A model generated the notes under the pieces. It did not search any database, was not told the DNA's origin, and saw nothing but the letters and a program-made list of their open reading frames with translations. 64,000 nt of DNA from Eggerthella sinensis. Lineage in GTDB: Bacteria > Actinomycetota > Coriobacteriia > Coriobacteriales > Eggerthellaceae. The translations under genes and the position numbers were made by a program. The DNA is taken from NCBI RefSeq assembly GCF_003339815.1, contig NZ_PPTT01000003.1, forward strand, positions 62,001 through 126,000, written 5' to 3'. Of this stretch, positions 9,087-17,945 are shown piece by piece (position 1 is the stretch's first letter; every line of letters begins with the position of its first letter).

Positions 9087-9110
9087 CTCGTTGACCGGCC
9101 GGTCAACGAG
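9087..9110. promoter_or_regulatory. 24-bp perfect palindrome, probable TetR operator
   Basis: The half-site CTCGTTGACCGG (9087-9098) is followed at once by its inverse complement (9099-9110), ending 29 bases before the GTG of the TetR gene. A possible -10 element (TATAGGAT) lies just upstream. Position and symmetry suggest autoregulation of the exporter operon. Confidence 0.75.
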
Positions 9111-9139
9111 GCCCTACCAGCCGGACGAGGGGAGGCCCC

Positions 9140-9778
9140 GTGGACAATCGGCACGAGAAGTTCGAGAAATTCGAGAACCTGCCCGACGAACGTCAGGAGG
9201 CCATCGTCAACGCCGCGGTGGAGGCGTTCGGACGCAACGACTACAAGAGCGCCTCGACCGAAACCATCGCGCGCAAGGCGGGCATCTCGAAGGGGTTGCT
9301 GTTCTTCTACTTCAAGAACAAGAAGGAACTCTACCTCTACCTCATGGAACGCCTCATGGAGAAGGTGTCCGACCTCGTGGTGGACGACGCGTTCTACGAG
9401 ATCGACGACTTCTTCGACCTGCTCGTCTACGCGTCCGAAAGCAAGCGCAAGGTGCTCGTCAAGTTCCCCTACCTGCTGGAATTCTCGATCCGGGCCTACT
9501 ACCCGGAGCACAAGGACATCAAGGAAACGATGGACGGCTGGACGCAGCGCCAGATCGATCTGATGTTCTCGACGTACTTCAAAAACGTGCGGTTTGACCG
9601 GTTCCGCGACGACGTTGACCCGAAGTACGTGCTCAACCTGCTCATTTGGATGGCCGACGGCTACCTGCACCAACAGCGCGCGCTTCATCAGCGCATCGAC
9701 ATCGACGACATGATGGACGAAATGTACCGCTGGTGCGAAATGCTGAAAGCCTATGCGTACAAGGAGGAGTACCGATGA
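9140..9778 (+). CDS. TetR-family repressor of the adjacent ABC exporter
   Basis: 212 residues, GTG start with GGGGAGG upstream. The N-terminal HTH is typical (about 35-65: STETIARKAGISKGLLFFYF followed by NKKELYLYLMERL). The ligand-binding half is helical and charged, with no recognised ligand. The stop overlaps the ATPase start as ATGA, so regulator, ATPase and permease form one operon, and a perfect 24-bp palindrome lies in the leader. The likely role is an autoregulated, substrate-induced exporter switch. Confidence 0.88.
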   Translation: MDNRHEKFEKFENLPDERQEAIVNAAVEAFGRNDYKSASTETIARKAGISKGLLFFYFKNKKELYLYLMERLMEKVSDLVVDDAFYEIDDFFDLLVYASESKRKVLVKFPYLLEFSIRAYYPEHKDIKETMDGWTQRQIDLMFSTYFKNVRFDRFRDDVDPKYVLNLLIWMADGYLHQQRALHQRIDIDDMMDEMYRWCEMLKAYAYKEEYR

Positions 9779-10710
9779 GTCACCCGAGTGACCTCGAGCA
9801 TAGCCCCGTCATCGAAATCCGGGGGCTCAAGAAAGATTACGGAAGCGGGCGCGGCGTGTTCGGCGTGTCGTTTGCCGTCGAGGGCGGCGAAGTGTTCGGC
9901 TTCCTGGGCCCGAACGGCGCCGGCAAAACCGTGACCATGCGCAACCTCATGGGCTTCATCCGGCCCGACGAGGGAACGGTGCAGATCAACGGTCTGAACT
10001 GCTTCAGTCAGCGCGCTCGCATTCAGGAGCATCTGGGCTACCTGCCGGGCGAGATCGCCTGCATGGACGAGATGACCGGCGCGGCGTTCCTGGAATTCAT
10101 GGCCCGCATGAAGAAGCTGCGCGACCGCACGCGCATGAACGAGCTGGTGGAGTACTTCGAGCTCGACCCCGCACGGCGCATCCGCAAGATGTCAAAGGGC
10201 ACGAAGCAGAAGGTGGGCCTCGTATGCGCGTTCATGACCTCGCCCGACATCATCCTGCTCGACGAGCCCACGAGCGGCCTCGACCCGCTCATGCAAAGCC
10301 GCTTCATCGACCTCGTGCTGCAGGAGAAGCGACGCGGGGCCACCATCCTGCTGTCGTCGCACCTGTTCGAGGAAGTGGAACGCACCTGCGATCGCGTGGC
10401 CTTCATCCGCGCGGGCCAGCTTGCCGCCGTCGAGCGCATGGACGACGTGCGGAAGTCGCGCAAGCGCGTGTTCGTCATCACGTTCGCCGATGCCGCGGCG
10501 CGTGACCGCTACGCCCGCGCGCACGTCGACGCGTCGCCTCAGCCGCAGGGAGCCGCCAGCGTCGAGGTTACCGTTGCAGGAAACTTCGACGCGTTCGTGA
10601 AGGATCTCGCCGCCTACGACATCGTCGACCTGACCGCGCGCGAGCAAACGCTCGAGGAGCTGTTCATGCACCTGTACGGCACGATGGAGAAAGGGGGCTC
10701 CCATGAATAA
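9775..10710 (+). CDS. ABC exporter ATP-binding protein
   Basis: 311 residues. The ATG at 9775 lies inside the TetR stop (ATGA), with AAGGAGGAG upstream. Walker A is GPNGAGKT at 45-52, Walker B ends in ILLDEPTSGLD, and the signature is the variant MSKGTKQK, as in CcmA/BcrA-type ATPases. A C-terminal region after about residue 225 carries the accessory domain of drug and bacteriocin exporters. It works with the permease whose start it overlaps by 8 bases. Confidence 0.92.
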   Translation: MSHPSDLEHSPVIEIRGLKKDYGSGRGVFGVSFAVEGGEVFGFLGPNGAGKTVTMRNLMGFIRPDEGTVQINGLNCFSQRARIQEHLGYLPGEIACMDEMTGAAFLEFMARMKKLRDRTRMNELVEYFELDPARRIRKMSKGTKQKVGLVCAFMTSPDIILLDEPTSGLDPLMQSRFIDLVLQEKRRGATILLSSHLFEEVERTCDRVAFIRAGQLAAVERMDDVRKSRKRVFVITFADAAARDRYARAHVDASPQPQGAASVEVTVAGNFDAFVKDLAAYDIVDLTAREQTLEELFMHLYGTMEKGGSHE

Positions 10711-11500
10711 GACGCTGTTCGCGAAGGAGCTGCGCGCCAACCTGTTCGTCAGCGGCATCATCGCCGCCGTGCTTGCCATGTACATCGGCATGATCATCAG
10801 CATGTTCGATCCGAAGCTGGGCGAGAGCCTCGACCTCATGATGCAGAGCATGCCCGAGATATTCGCCGCATTCGGCATGTCGACGCAGGCCACCACCCTC
10901 ATCGACTTCATGCTGAACTACCTGTACGGCTTCCTGCTCACCATTTTCATCCTCGTGCTCATCCTCATCATGGTGAACAAGCTCATGGTGCGCTACCTCG
11001 ACCGCGGCGCGATGGCCTACCTGCTTGCCACGCCGAACAGCCGCACGCGCATCGCGCTGACCATGGTAGGCGTGATGGTGACCGTGCTCGTAGCGCTCAT
11101 AGCCGTGGTCACGGCGCTCGAGGTGGGTTTTGGCGAGGGGATGTTCCCCGGCGAGCTGGATTTCGAGGCCCTGGCACGGGTAAACGCCGGGTTGTTGGCG
11201 CTGTGGCTGGCGCTGGCCGGCCTGTGCTTCCTATCGGCCTGCCTGTTCTCGAACGCCACGGCCGCGCTGTGGGTGGGCGGCGGCCTGGGCATCCTGTTCT
11301 TCCTCATGCAAATGGTGTCGAAAGTGGGCGACAAGTTCGAGTTCCTGCAGAACATCAACCCGCTCACGCTGTTCGACTACTACGGCTTGGCCGCCGGCGA
11401 TGCCTCGGCCGTCGGCGGGGCCGTCGCTCTCGCTGCGAGCGCCGTGGCCCTGTTCGCCGCCGCCGTGGTGGTGTTCGACCGCCGCAACCTCAGCATTTAG
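10703..11500 (+). CDS. ABC-2 type exporter permease
   Basis: 265 residues with six hydrophobic segments (near 20-40, 70-95, 115-135, 150-175, 185-210, 235-260). The start overlaps the ATPase stop by 8 bases with AAAGGGGG upstream. It is the membrane half of the TetR-controlled exporter; the substrate (drug, peptide or lipid) is unknown. The stop overlaps the stop of the convergent S41-like gene by four bases. Confidence 0.88.
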   Translation: MNKTLFAKELRANLFVSGIIAAVLAMYIGMIISMFDPKLGESLDLMMQSMPEIFAAFGMSTQATTLIDFMLNYLYGFLLTIFILVLILIMVNKLMVRYLDRGAMAYLLATPNSRTRIALTMVGVMVTVLVALIAVVTALEVGFGEGMFPGELDFEALARVNAGLLALWLALAGLCFLSACLFSNATAALWVGGGLGILFFLMQMVSKVGDKFEFLQNINPLTLFDYYGLAAGDASAVGGAVALAASAVALFAAAVVVFDRRNLSI

Positions 11501-12696
11501 CGTTCGAGCGCGCGGCGTTGCACTTCGTCCGAGACGCACTCTTCCGGTGTGAAGGGGACCAGGGTATCCGGCGCGATGCCCGTCCCCGACACGCCTTCGC
11601 CGCGGAACGCGGCCTCCGTCTTGCTCATGGGGTACACGAGGGTGTAATACTCGTCGAACGACACCGCGAGCGGATTCGCATAGTCGATTGCCCCGCTTGT
11701 CGCGCGGCCCACCACGCGCATGTCAACCAGCCCTTTGCTGCGCGCCGCCTGCGCAATCCGCACGATGCGCTCGCCCGCCGCGCCCGTGGTCACGTCGGTG
11801 AGCAAGCGCACGGGTCGGCCGGGGTTCTCGCCCTGCACCTCGTAGTCCTCGCGCTCAACTTCGCGCACGAAACCCGTTCCCTCGTGCGACGCCAGACGCT
11901 CGAGCTCCTCGTCCACCCATCCGGCGTCGACCGGATCGAGCGACGCCCGCACGGCCATCAGCTGCGCGCGGCGCACGGCGCAGTTGCCAACCGTGTAGTT
12001 CGTGTACTGCACCTCGTCGCCCAGCACCTCGCCCACGTTGACGCGCCCCGCGAACAGGGCGGTCAGGATGCGGTCGTACGTCGCATCGTCGAACACGGCG
12101 GGAGCGCGGCGCAGGTCGATGATGGTCACGTCGTCCTGCACGCGAACCGGGTCGGCGGGTTCCGCGACGGCCGCGTGCGCATGCGGGAAACGCCTCATGC
12201 GCATGTCTTCCTCGCTTCCGTCCGCATGGCGCACGAGCACATGGGCGCAGCGGGACACGAGGTCGTCCCATAGCTGCCGATCAGGATCGTCCCCGTTCAC
12301 CGGGTTGCCGATGGCGTAGCGCAGATGGTCGTCGGGCTTGCTGCGGTTCAGCAGCACGATGGCGTCGCCCACCGTGAACCGTTCGTCCTCGCGCACCTCG
12401 ACCACGTACAGCTCATCGCCGTACCGGCGCACCGAGAACCCGCAGCGCTCAGGCTGATAGGGGCATTCCGCGCTCACTAGCAGCGACAGGTTGGGATCGT
12501 GCAGCGTCGCGAGGTACTGCGTCAGATAGCATGCGAACAGCTCGTCGTCGAGCCGATTTCCCTTCCACGCCTCGCCGAACGCAGTGAGCCACTGCTTCGT
12601 CTCGTTGAGCGGCGCCTTTTCAGGCGCGCCCGCATAGTCGCGCTCCAGCACCGACATGACCGCCTGAAGAATTCGATCTCGCTTTTCCGCCACCAT
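11497..12696 (-). CDS. S41 peptidase-like protein, nucleophile not seen
   Basis: 399 residues from an ATG with GGGAGGAG upstream. The C-terminal half resembles S41 (C-terminal processing/tricorn-type) peptidases: DVTIIDLRRAP, RLLTDVTTGAAGERI, VGRATSGAIDYANPL and the end motif EGVSGTGIAPDTLVPF. At the nucleophile turn, where active members have Ser-Ala-Ser/Ala-Glu, this protein reads TTGAAGE with no serine. No signal peptide or membrane helix is visible, so it is probably cytoplasmic. It may be an inactive, binding-only member; a non-standard nucleophile is possible. Confidence 0.65.
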   Translation of the reverse strand: MVAEKRDRILQAVMSVLERDYAGAPEKAPLNETKQWLTAFGEAWKGNRLDDELFACYLTQYLATLHDPNLSLLVSAECPYQPERCGFSVRRYGDELYVVEVREDERFTVGDAIVLLNRSKPDDHLRYAIGNPVNGDDPDRQLWDDLVSRCAHVLVRHADGSEEDMRMRRFPHAHAAVAEPADPVRVQDDVTIIDLRRAPAVFDDATYDRILTALFAGRVNVGEVLGDEVQYTNYTVGNCAVRRAQLMAVRASLDPVDAGWVDEELERLASHEGTGFVREVEREDYEVQGENPGRPVRLLTDVTTGAAGERIVRIAQAARSKGLVDMRVVGRATSGAIDYANPLAVSFDEYYTLVYPMSKTEAAFRGEGVSGTGIAPDTLVPFTPEECVSDEVQRRALER

Positions 12697-12739
12697 GGGC
12701 TCCTCCCCGCACCGCCCCGCGCGATGCCATCCAACTTGC

Positions 12740-12779
12740 GAAAGGCGGGCGGAAGGAGCATACTCCCCTCCCGCCCGCT
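12740..12779 (-). terminator. Terminator of the flavoprotein gene
   Basis: An 8-bp GC stem (12745-12752 with 12771-12778) with an inner GGAG/CTCC pairing. On the minus strand it is followed by CTTTCGC. It lies 18 bases past the flavoprotein stop. Confidence 0.55.
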
Positions 12780-12796
12780 GCGTACTCCGGCGAACC

Positions 12797-14839
12797 TTAC
12801 TGCGAGGCAACTTCCTTGCCGGCCAGGCGACCGTGCGTGCCCGCCATGCCGATGGAGTTGCCGGCGCACGGCGTGGAATAACCCGTGCCGTAGCGGCCGC
12901 CCAGGCTGTTGCCGCAGGCGTACAGGCCCTTGATGGGCGCGTACTCCTCGTTCATCACGTTGAGGTGCTTGTCGGTCATCAGGCCCGACATGGTCACCAT
13001 GGAAGGCGACGCCGAGCGGCTGCCCACGCTGCCCTTGATGCCGTAGAACGGCGGCTCGTCAACGGGAATCATCGCGGAGCTGTCCTTGCCGTAATCGGCG
13101 TCGGCGCCCGCCGCACACAGCTCGTTGTAGTGGGCGATCGACTCGAGCCACGTGTCCTGCACGTCGGCGGGAACTTCGAGGTAGCCTGCCAGCTCCTCAA
13201 GCGTGTTCGCCGCGATGACCGTGGTGTAGCCGCGCTCGGCGATGGTGCAGTTCTTCACTTCGCCGCCCTCGGCACCGGGCTGAATGGCGGCCATGCCGTC
13301 CAGCATGTCCTGGTAGTACTGCGGACGCCCGCCGTTCGGGCCACCATGCTCCACGCCCGACGCACACACGCTCTTCATCCACTTCTGATCGGTGACGAGC
13401 CAGGCCGAGCCCTCTTCCTGACGCGCGCTTGCCGTCTGCGCGCCGGTGAGGTTGCCCTCGTTGCAGAAGCGCTCGCCCTTGCTGTTCAGCCACAGCATGG
13501 CGTTCGCGCCCCACGGGCCGCCCAAGCCGCCGCCGAGGATCATGCAGCCGCGCGGCGCGGGCTCGATGAAGCCGCCGGCCATGCAGCCCAGCTTGACGGA
13601 CGAGCCGTCGCGCCCGCCCATGAAGCTGTAGAAGTCGGCCTTCAAGCCGCCTTCGCGCTCGTTGCGCTCCATGTACTCGTTCAGCAGCGCCCAGCACATA
13701 TCGGGGTTGCCGCAGTAGTCGCCACCGGCAAGGACAACGCCCTTCGTGACGTTGATCTGGATGTTCTTGCCTTCTTCTTCCACGATGACGCCGGTCACGT
13801 CGCCGTTGTCGTTCTGCACGAGCACCACGGCCGTGCTGCCGTAGCGGATGGTGCCGCCCAACGACGTGGCCTTGTCGAGGCACGCCTGATTCACCTTCGG
13901 CAGCACCGAGTTCGCGGCGACGCCCTGAATGGGCTCGTCGTTGTACTCGCCCATGAACTGCACGGCGCCCGCCCAGGTTTTGGTGCCCGGCGTAAGCGGG
14001 TAGTTGGTCTTGTTCAGGCACTCGTAGATGTCGGTGCCCGCCTGAATCTTGTCGTAGTCCATATTCGCCTGAACGATGACCCAGCCGTCCTGCGTGTTGT
14101 CGTACGTGTAGCAACGCTCGTCGATGCCCATTTCCGCGGCCACTTCCAGCATGTGGTCGAGCGTCGCGCCGGAGTTCTCCACGTAGGCGCGCACGATGTC
14201 GGGATAGTTGCGCCCGCCACCGCGCGTGACGAACTCGTTCACGATGTCGCCCGTGTTCCACGTGCCGAAGCCCTGATCGGTGACGAACTTCGCGTTGAAG
14301 CAGCCGAAGTCCTCGCCATACCAGCTCATCGCGCTCTCAAGCTGCTTCTCGACGGCCACCACTTTGCCGTCCACCTTGCCGCCGTTCGCCTCGGCCACTG
14401 TCTCGCATGCCGCGAGGAACGCCTGCGTGCCCGAATGGCCCAGGCCGACAATCACCACGTCGGCGTCAACCGTCTCGTCGGCCGTCACGCTGGGAGCCTC
14501 GCCCAGCCAGTCGCCCGGACCCGAGTACCCGAACACGCGACCCTCGGCCTTCGCCGCTTCCTTCGCCGCCGTGCGGTCGACCGGACCCGCGTTGCCGCCG
14601 CCGGGACCTCCGGGGCCGCCCGCGCCACCGGCACCGCCTTCGCCGCCGCCCGAAGCCGCCGACGAACCCGCGTCATCCGCACCGCTGCTCGCGGTCGTGG
14701 ACGCCTGCGGAGCGCAGCCGAACATGCCCGCGGCAGCGAACACGGCGACGCTCGCGGCGCCGCCTTTGAGGAAGCTGCGGCGCGAGAGATACGATCGCCC
14801 GCGTGCCAGCCCTTCGTCCAGGTTCATGTCGTTTTCCAT
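12797..14839 (-). CDS. Tat-exported FAD-binding reductase (fumarate reductase flavoprotein family)
   Basis: 680 residues from the ATG at 14839 (AAGGGAG upstream). The signal has a twin-arginine motif (SRRSFLKGG), a hydrophobic core and a cysteine near residue 45 (MFGCAPQ) that may be lipidated. A Gly/Pro-rich linker (GGEGGAGGAGGPGGPGGG) joins it to the FAD domain, which starts DADVVIVGLGHSGTQAF. The C-terminus (ACGNSLGGRYGTGYSTPCAGNSIG) closes the FAD site. No FMN-binding or haem domain is present, so electrons must come from another protein. Such enzymes reduce fumarate, urocanate or other alkene acceptors outside the cell; the substrate is unknown. A LuxR regulator lies directly upstream. 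Confidence 0.85.
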   Translation of the reverse strand: MENDMNLDEGLARGRSYLSRRSFLKGGAASVAVFAAAGMFGCAPQASTTASSGADDAGSSAASGGGEGGAGGAGGPGGPGGGNAGPVDRTAAKEAAKAEGRVFGYSGPGDWLGEAPSVTADETVDADVVIVGLGHSGTQAFLAACETVAEANGGKVDGKVVAVEKQLESAMSWYGEDFGCFNAKFVTDQGFGTWNTGDIVNEFVTRGGGRNYPDIVRAYVENSGATLDHMLEVAAEMGIDERCYTYDNTQDGWVIVQANMDYDKIQAGTDIYECLNKTNYPLTPGTKTWAGAVQFMGEYNDEPIQGVAANSVLPKVNQACLDKATSLGGTIRYGSTAVVLVQNDNGDVTGVIVEEEGKNIQINVTKGVVLAGGDYCGNPDMCWALLNEYMERNEREGGLKADFYSFMGGRDGSSVKLGCMAGGFIEPAPRGCMILGGGLGGPWGANAMLWLNSKGERFCNEGNLTGAQTASARQEEGSAWLVTDQKWMKSVCASGVEHGGPNGGRPQYYQDMLDGMAAIQPGAEGGEVKNCTIAERGYTTVIAANTLEELAGYLEVPADVQDTWLESIAHYNELCAAGADADYGKDSSAMIPVDEPPFYGIKGSVGSRSASPSMVTMSGLMTDKHLNVMNEEYAPIKGLYACGNSLGGRYGTGYSTPCAGNSIGMAGTHGRLAGKEVASQ

Positions 14840-15046
14840 GATGCTCCCTTCCCCTTGCTCGACGGAACGCGTCGCCTGCGATGCCCTCACGGCCGGCGCG
14901 CTTCCGTGCCGCGTCGTCCCATCGGAGGCGCGGCCTTCTCCTGCCGCCCTCGGAGGTTCGACGGGCGGCCTTTCAAGGGCAGAAGTATAGGAATCGGCTA
15001 ATGCCAAAACGGGTGATTTTGAAAAAGGTAGTTTGACCTGGAGATT

Positions 15047-16531
15047 CTATTTATCGAGCAAATCGATGAGCTGTTGCTTGGAGTGAATACCCAGCTTCAC
15101 GTAGATGTTTTTGACGTGCACGCGCACGGTGTTCTCGGACACAAACAGCCGCTTCGCGATGGACACGCGCGTATGCCCCTTCGCCAAAAGCCCCAAGACG
15201 TCGGCCTCGCGCTCCGACAACCCGTGCGCCTTCACCAGCCGCGCGCAAGCCGTCTGCACGGCATCGTCGCGCTCGACCGCCGCGCTCGCGGGTTCCACGT
15301 GCGCCGGCGCCGGAGTCAGCGCCTTGCCCGTGCCCACCGACGAATCGAGGTCGGAGCCCCAGTTGCCCATGAGGAAGCTCGCCGACACCACCGCCAGCAC
15401 CACGAGCGAGATATCGACGTACAGCACGGTTTGCGCGTCCGAGCCGAAATGCAGGAACAGCACCTGCCCCGCCAGCTCGCCCACCGCGAACCCCAGGAAC
15501 AGCAGCGAGAACACGCCCGGGAACAGCAGGGCGATGCTCGCCTCCTCCCGGCGCGCCAACTCGAGCATGAGCAGAAACGCGAACAGCCGCACGAGCGTCC
15601 ACACGCACTCCGACACGAGCGAGCCGTACGTCGACAGGACGGGGAACACCACGTTCGACAGCAGCATCACCACGATGCACGGCGTTGACAGCCGCACGAA
15701 GAACGCGAGCCCCAGTCGGCCCTTGCTCACGGCCCACACGAGCGCCACGAGGAAGCACACCGCCAAGCCGAGCGCGGCCGAGCCCCAATCGAGCTCGAAT
15801 TTGATGCTCAGCACCGAGCCCGCCGCCTTCGTGCCCGCGGTCACGCCCAGCACGATGGCGTAGACGGCAAGTCCGTAGATGTATCCGTGCGAGCGCCGCG
15901 GGCGCACCACCACCGGCCGATGATCGGGCGTTGCCGCCGCTGCGTCGCCGCCCGCTTCCCTGCGCGCGACAACCACGTAGCACGCCGCGGTACCCAGCCC
16001 GAGGAGCACGGCCGTCACCACCTGGACGGAATCGCCGGTCAACGCGGTGACCAGGCACAGAGCCGATGAAATGCCGAATGCTGCCAACGTTGCCGCGAAC
16101 GCCTCGTTCGCCTCCATCTTCGCGAACGAGAACGACCACGCGTACATGATGGCCGACGAGGCCAATCCCACCACCGCGCCGGCCAGGTAATCGGCCCAAC
16201 CCGTCAGCGCATCGAAGCCCAGAAACACCGTGGCCAGCATGCCCGCGCACGCCGAGACGCTCACGAGGGCAATCATCCACGTGCGCGAAAAGGCCGATAT
16301 GTCGAACTTGTAGCTGATGAGGCAGAAGATGCCCAGACACGCCGCACCGATGTACGCAGCGAACAGCGGCGAGACGTCGAGGTCCACCGAGTGCATGCTC
16401 GCGAACCCGAACGCGCGCTGCTGCCATGCCAGCAACAGCGCCAGTCCCCCTGTTTCCATTTTCAGCCCTGCGCGAAGCAGTGCGCCTACCAGGTTGGACG
16501 GCACGGCATCGCGCGAGATCGCGTTCCCCAT
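15047..16531 (-). CDS. LuxR-type regulator with polytopic membrane domain
   Basis: 494 residues. About 12 hydrophobic segments fill residues 20-400; a LuxR/GerE HTH occupies the last 65 (LSEREADVLGLLAKGHTRVS, then SENTVRVHVKNIYVKLGI). This MFS-like sensor plus HTH layout is common in Eggerthellaceae, often next to a flavoprotein reductase gene as here. The start is set by GGGAGGG six bases upstream. It probably senses the reductase substrate in the membrane and activates the gene downstream (inference). The 207-base gap to that gene is large enough for a regulated promoter. Confidence 0.88.
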   Translation of the reverse strand: MGNAISRDAVPSNLVGALLRAGLKMETGGLALLLAWQQRAFGFASMHSVDLDVSPLFAAYIGAACLGIFCLISYKFDISAFSRTWMIALVSVSACAGMLATVFLGFDALTGWADYLAGAVVGLASSAIMYAWSFSFAKMEANEAFAATLAAFGISSALCLVTALTGDSVQVVTAVLLGLGTAACYVVVARREAGGDAAAATPDHRPVVVRPRRSHGYIYGLAVYAIVLGVTAGTKAAGSVLSIKFELDWGSAALGLAVCFLVALVWAVSKGRLGLAFFVRLSTPCIVVMLLSNVVFPVLSTYGSLVSECVWTLVRLFAFLLMLELARREEASIALLFPGVFSLLFLGFAVGELAGQVLFLHFGSDAQTVLYVDISLVVLAVVSASFLMGNWGSDLDSSVGTGKALTPAPAHVEPASAAVERDDAVQTACARLVKAHGLSEREADVLGLLAKGHTRVSIAKRLFVSENTVRVHVKNIYVKLGIHSKQQLIDLLDK

Positions 16532-16589
16532 CGTCGCCCTCCCGCGTCGACCGATTCCTGCAGCGATTTCGTTGATGCTCTAAATAATA

Positions 16590-17015
16590 CTATAGTTCTT
16601 CAACCTGTTTGAACTCCCCGTTTTCCACCGTCGCCTTCAAGGTGATGGCCTTGTCGCTGTCGGTGGATTCCCATGAGCGGGCGTACGTGAAGGTGAGGGT
16701 GGCTTCGCCCGAGCCGGAGGCTTTGAAGGCGAATATCTGCACGCCGCCTTCGCCCGCCTTGGGTTCGTTGCCGTCGCCCGACGCCACGTAGTTGTCGCCC
16801 TCCGCCGTCACGGCATCGCCCTCGATGGCGCACGTCCATTCATAGCCCGTCGTGGGATTCGCATCGAGCTGCACCTCGAGCTCGCCCTGCGAGAACTGCG
16901 CACGGCCGTCGGTGACTTCGACCGCCGTGCTCTGCGCCGCCGTGCAGCCCACCGCACACGCGACGAAGGCCGCCATGCACGCCCCAAGCAACACAAGCTT
17001 CATCGGCTTCTTCAT
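16590..17015 (-). CDS. Chagasin/I42-like protease inhibitor lipoprotein
   Basis: 141 residues from the ATG at 17015. A lipoprotein signal ends in AVGC (Cys24). The mature part has both signature loops of I42 cysteine-protease inhibitors: NPTTGYEW (53-60) and, near the end, GSGEATLTFTYARSWES, matching the Gly-rich loop and the R-x-W-E motif. It is probably anchored on the outer face of the membrane and may inhibit host or neighbour papain-like proteases. It lies 58 bases before the LuxR gene and 63 after a related lipoprotein gene. Confidence 0.82.
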   Translation of the reverse strand: MKKPMKLVLLGACMAAFVACAVGCTAAQSTAVEVTDGRAQFSQGELEVQLDANPTTGYEWTCAIEGDAVTAEGDNYVASGDGNEPKAGEGGVQIFAFKASGSGEATLTFTYARSWESTDSDKAITLKATVENGEFKQVEEL

Positions 17016-17078
17016 GGCGGTTCTCCCTTCGTCGCGGGCATGCGTGTTCGCATTACCCTGCATTATACGATGATTGCG

Positions 17079-17657
17079 CTACTCCTGGATGCTCACGGCG
17101 GTGAAGGCGCCATCCTGCACCGTGGCCTTCACCACGATGGTGGTCTTCACGTCGTCGGCGTTCGTCGTGTTCGCCAGCTTCATCGTGATGGTGGAGTCGC
17201 CGTTGTTCTGGCCGTCGGCCAAGAAGCCGAAGGCGTGCATGCCGGCCGAGCCCACCACGTCGTTGGCGTTCTGGTCGTTGTAGTTGGAGGACGGAAGATC
17301 GGCGTCGGTGTCCTTCAGCACGGTGTTGCCGTCAACCTCGGCCGTCCACTGGTACTGAACGTCCTGGTCGGAGTCGAGCAGCACCAGCATGTCGCCCTGA
17401 GAATACGCCGCCCAGCCGTTCGGCACCTTGAGCACGGTGCCCTCGCCGATGCTGCCGCCGTCGCCCATCTGGCTGCCGCCGTTGTCCGTACCGGTTCCGT
17501 TCTTGCTGTTCTCCACGCTGGGGTTGGCGATGTCGGAGTTGTTGTCGTAGTTGTCGGTGTTGGCCGCGTTGTCGCTCGAACAGCCGGCAACGGCGAACAG
17601 CGCCAACAACAGAGCGGCAACCACGCCGATCATCGACCATTTTGCAGTCTTCGTCAT
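17079..17657 (-). CDS. Lipoprotein with diverged chagasin-like domain
   Basis: 192 residues. The lipobox is VAGC (Cys26), followed by an Asn/Asp/Gly/Ser-rich spacer (about 27-75). The C-terminal 115 residues are organised like the neighbouring I42 protein (QYQWTAEVDGNTVL against GYEWTCAIEGDAVT; a late beta segment ending KATVQDGAFTAVSIQE against KATVENGEFKQVEEL). The inhibitory NPTTGY loop is replaced by DSDQDVQ, so the classic inhibitor contact is missing. Probably a duplicate with a changed target. Confidence 0.72.
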   Translation of the reverse strand: MTKTAKWSMIGVVAALLLALFAVAGCSSDNAANTDNYDNNSDIANPSVENSKNGTGTDNGGSQMGDGGSIGEGTVLKVPNGWAAYSQGDMLVLLDSDQDVQYQWTAEVDGNTVLKDTDADLPSSNYNDQNANDVVGSAGMHAFGFLADGQNNGDSTITMKLANTTNADDVKTTIVVKATVQDGAFTAVSIQE

Positions 17658-17771
17658 GAGAATCCTCGCTTTCTACGGTGAATGGAAGACACGTTCCGCT
17701 CTATCCTAAGCACCTCGCACCACGCGATAGCTGAGGCCGCCGCCTCGTTAATCAGCTGCCACCCGAACGAG

Positions 17772-17787
17772 TGTTTCACGTGAAACA
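17772..17787. promoter_or_regulatory. parS site, perfect
   Basis: TGTTTCACGTGAAACA lies between the divergent lipoprotein gene and tRNA-Arg. Flanking bases also repeat the local pattern CGAACGAG seen at the 28863 site. Confidence 0.9.
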
Positions 17788-17896
17788 TGCGGTATCGAAG
17801 TGCACGGACGGAATGCGGGACTTGCACGAGAAGTTTTGCATCGTCGCAGGTCAAATCCAATCTTGCCGAACTATTTCAAAAACTCTGAAAAAGCCG

Positions 17897-17925
17897 TTGA
17901 CAGGGCGCAGCATTACCGGCATAAT
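17897..17925 (+). promoter_or_regulatory. Strong sigma-70 promoter of tRNA-Arg
   Basis: TTGACA (17897-17902), 17-base spacer, CATAAT (17920-17925). The tRNA starts 20 bases after the -10 element. Confidence 0.85.
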
Positions 17926-17945
17926 ACTTTTTGCTGTTTCGACGT

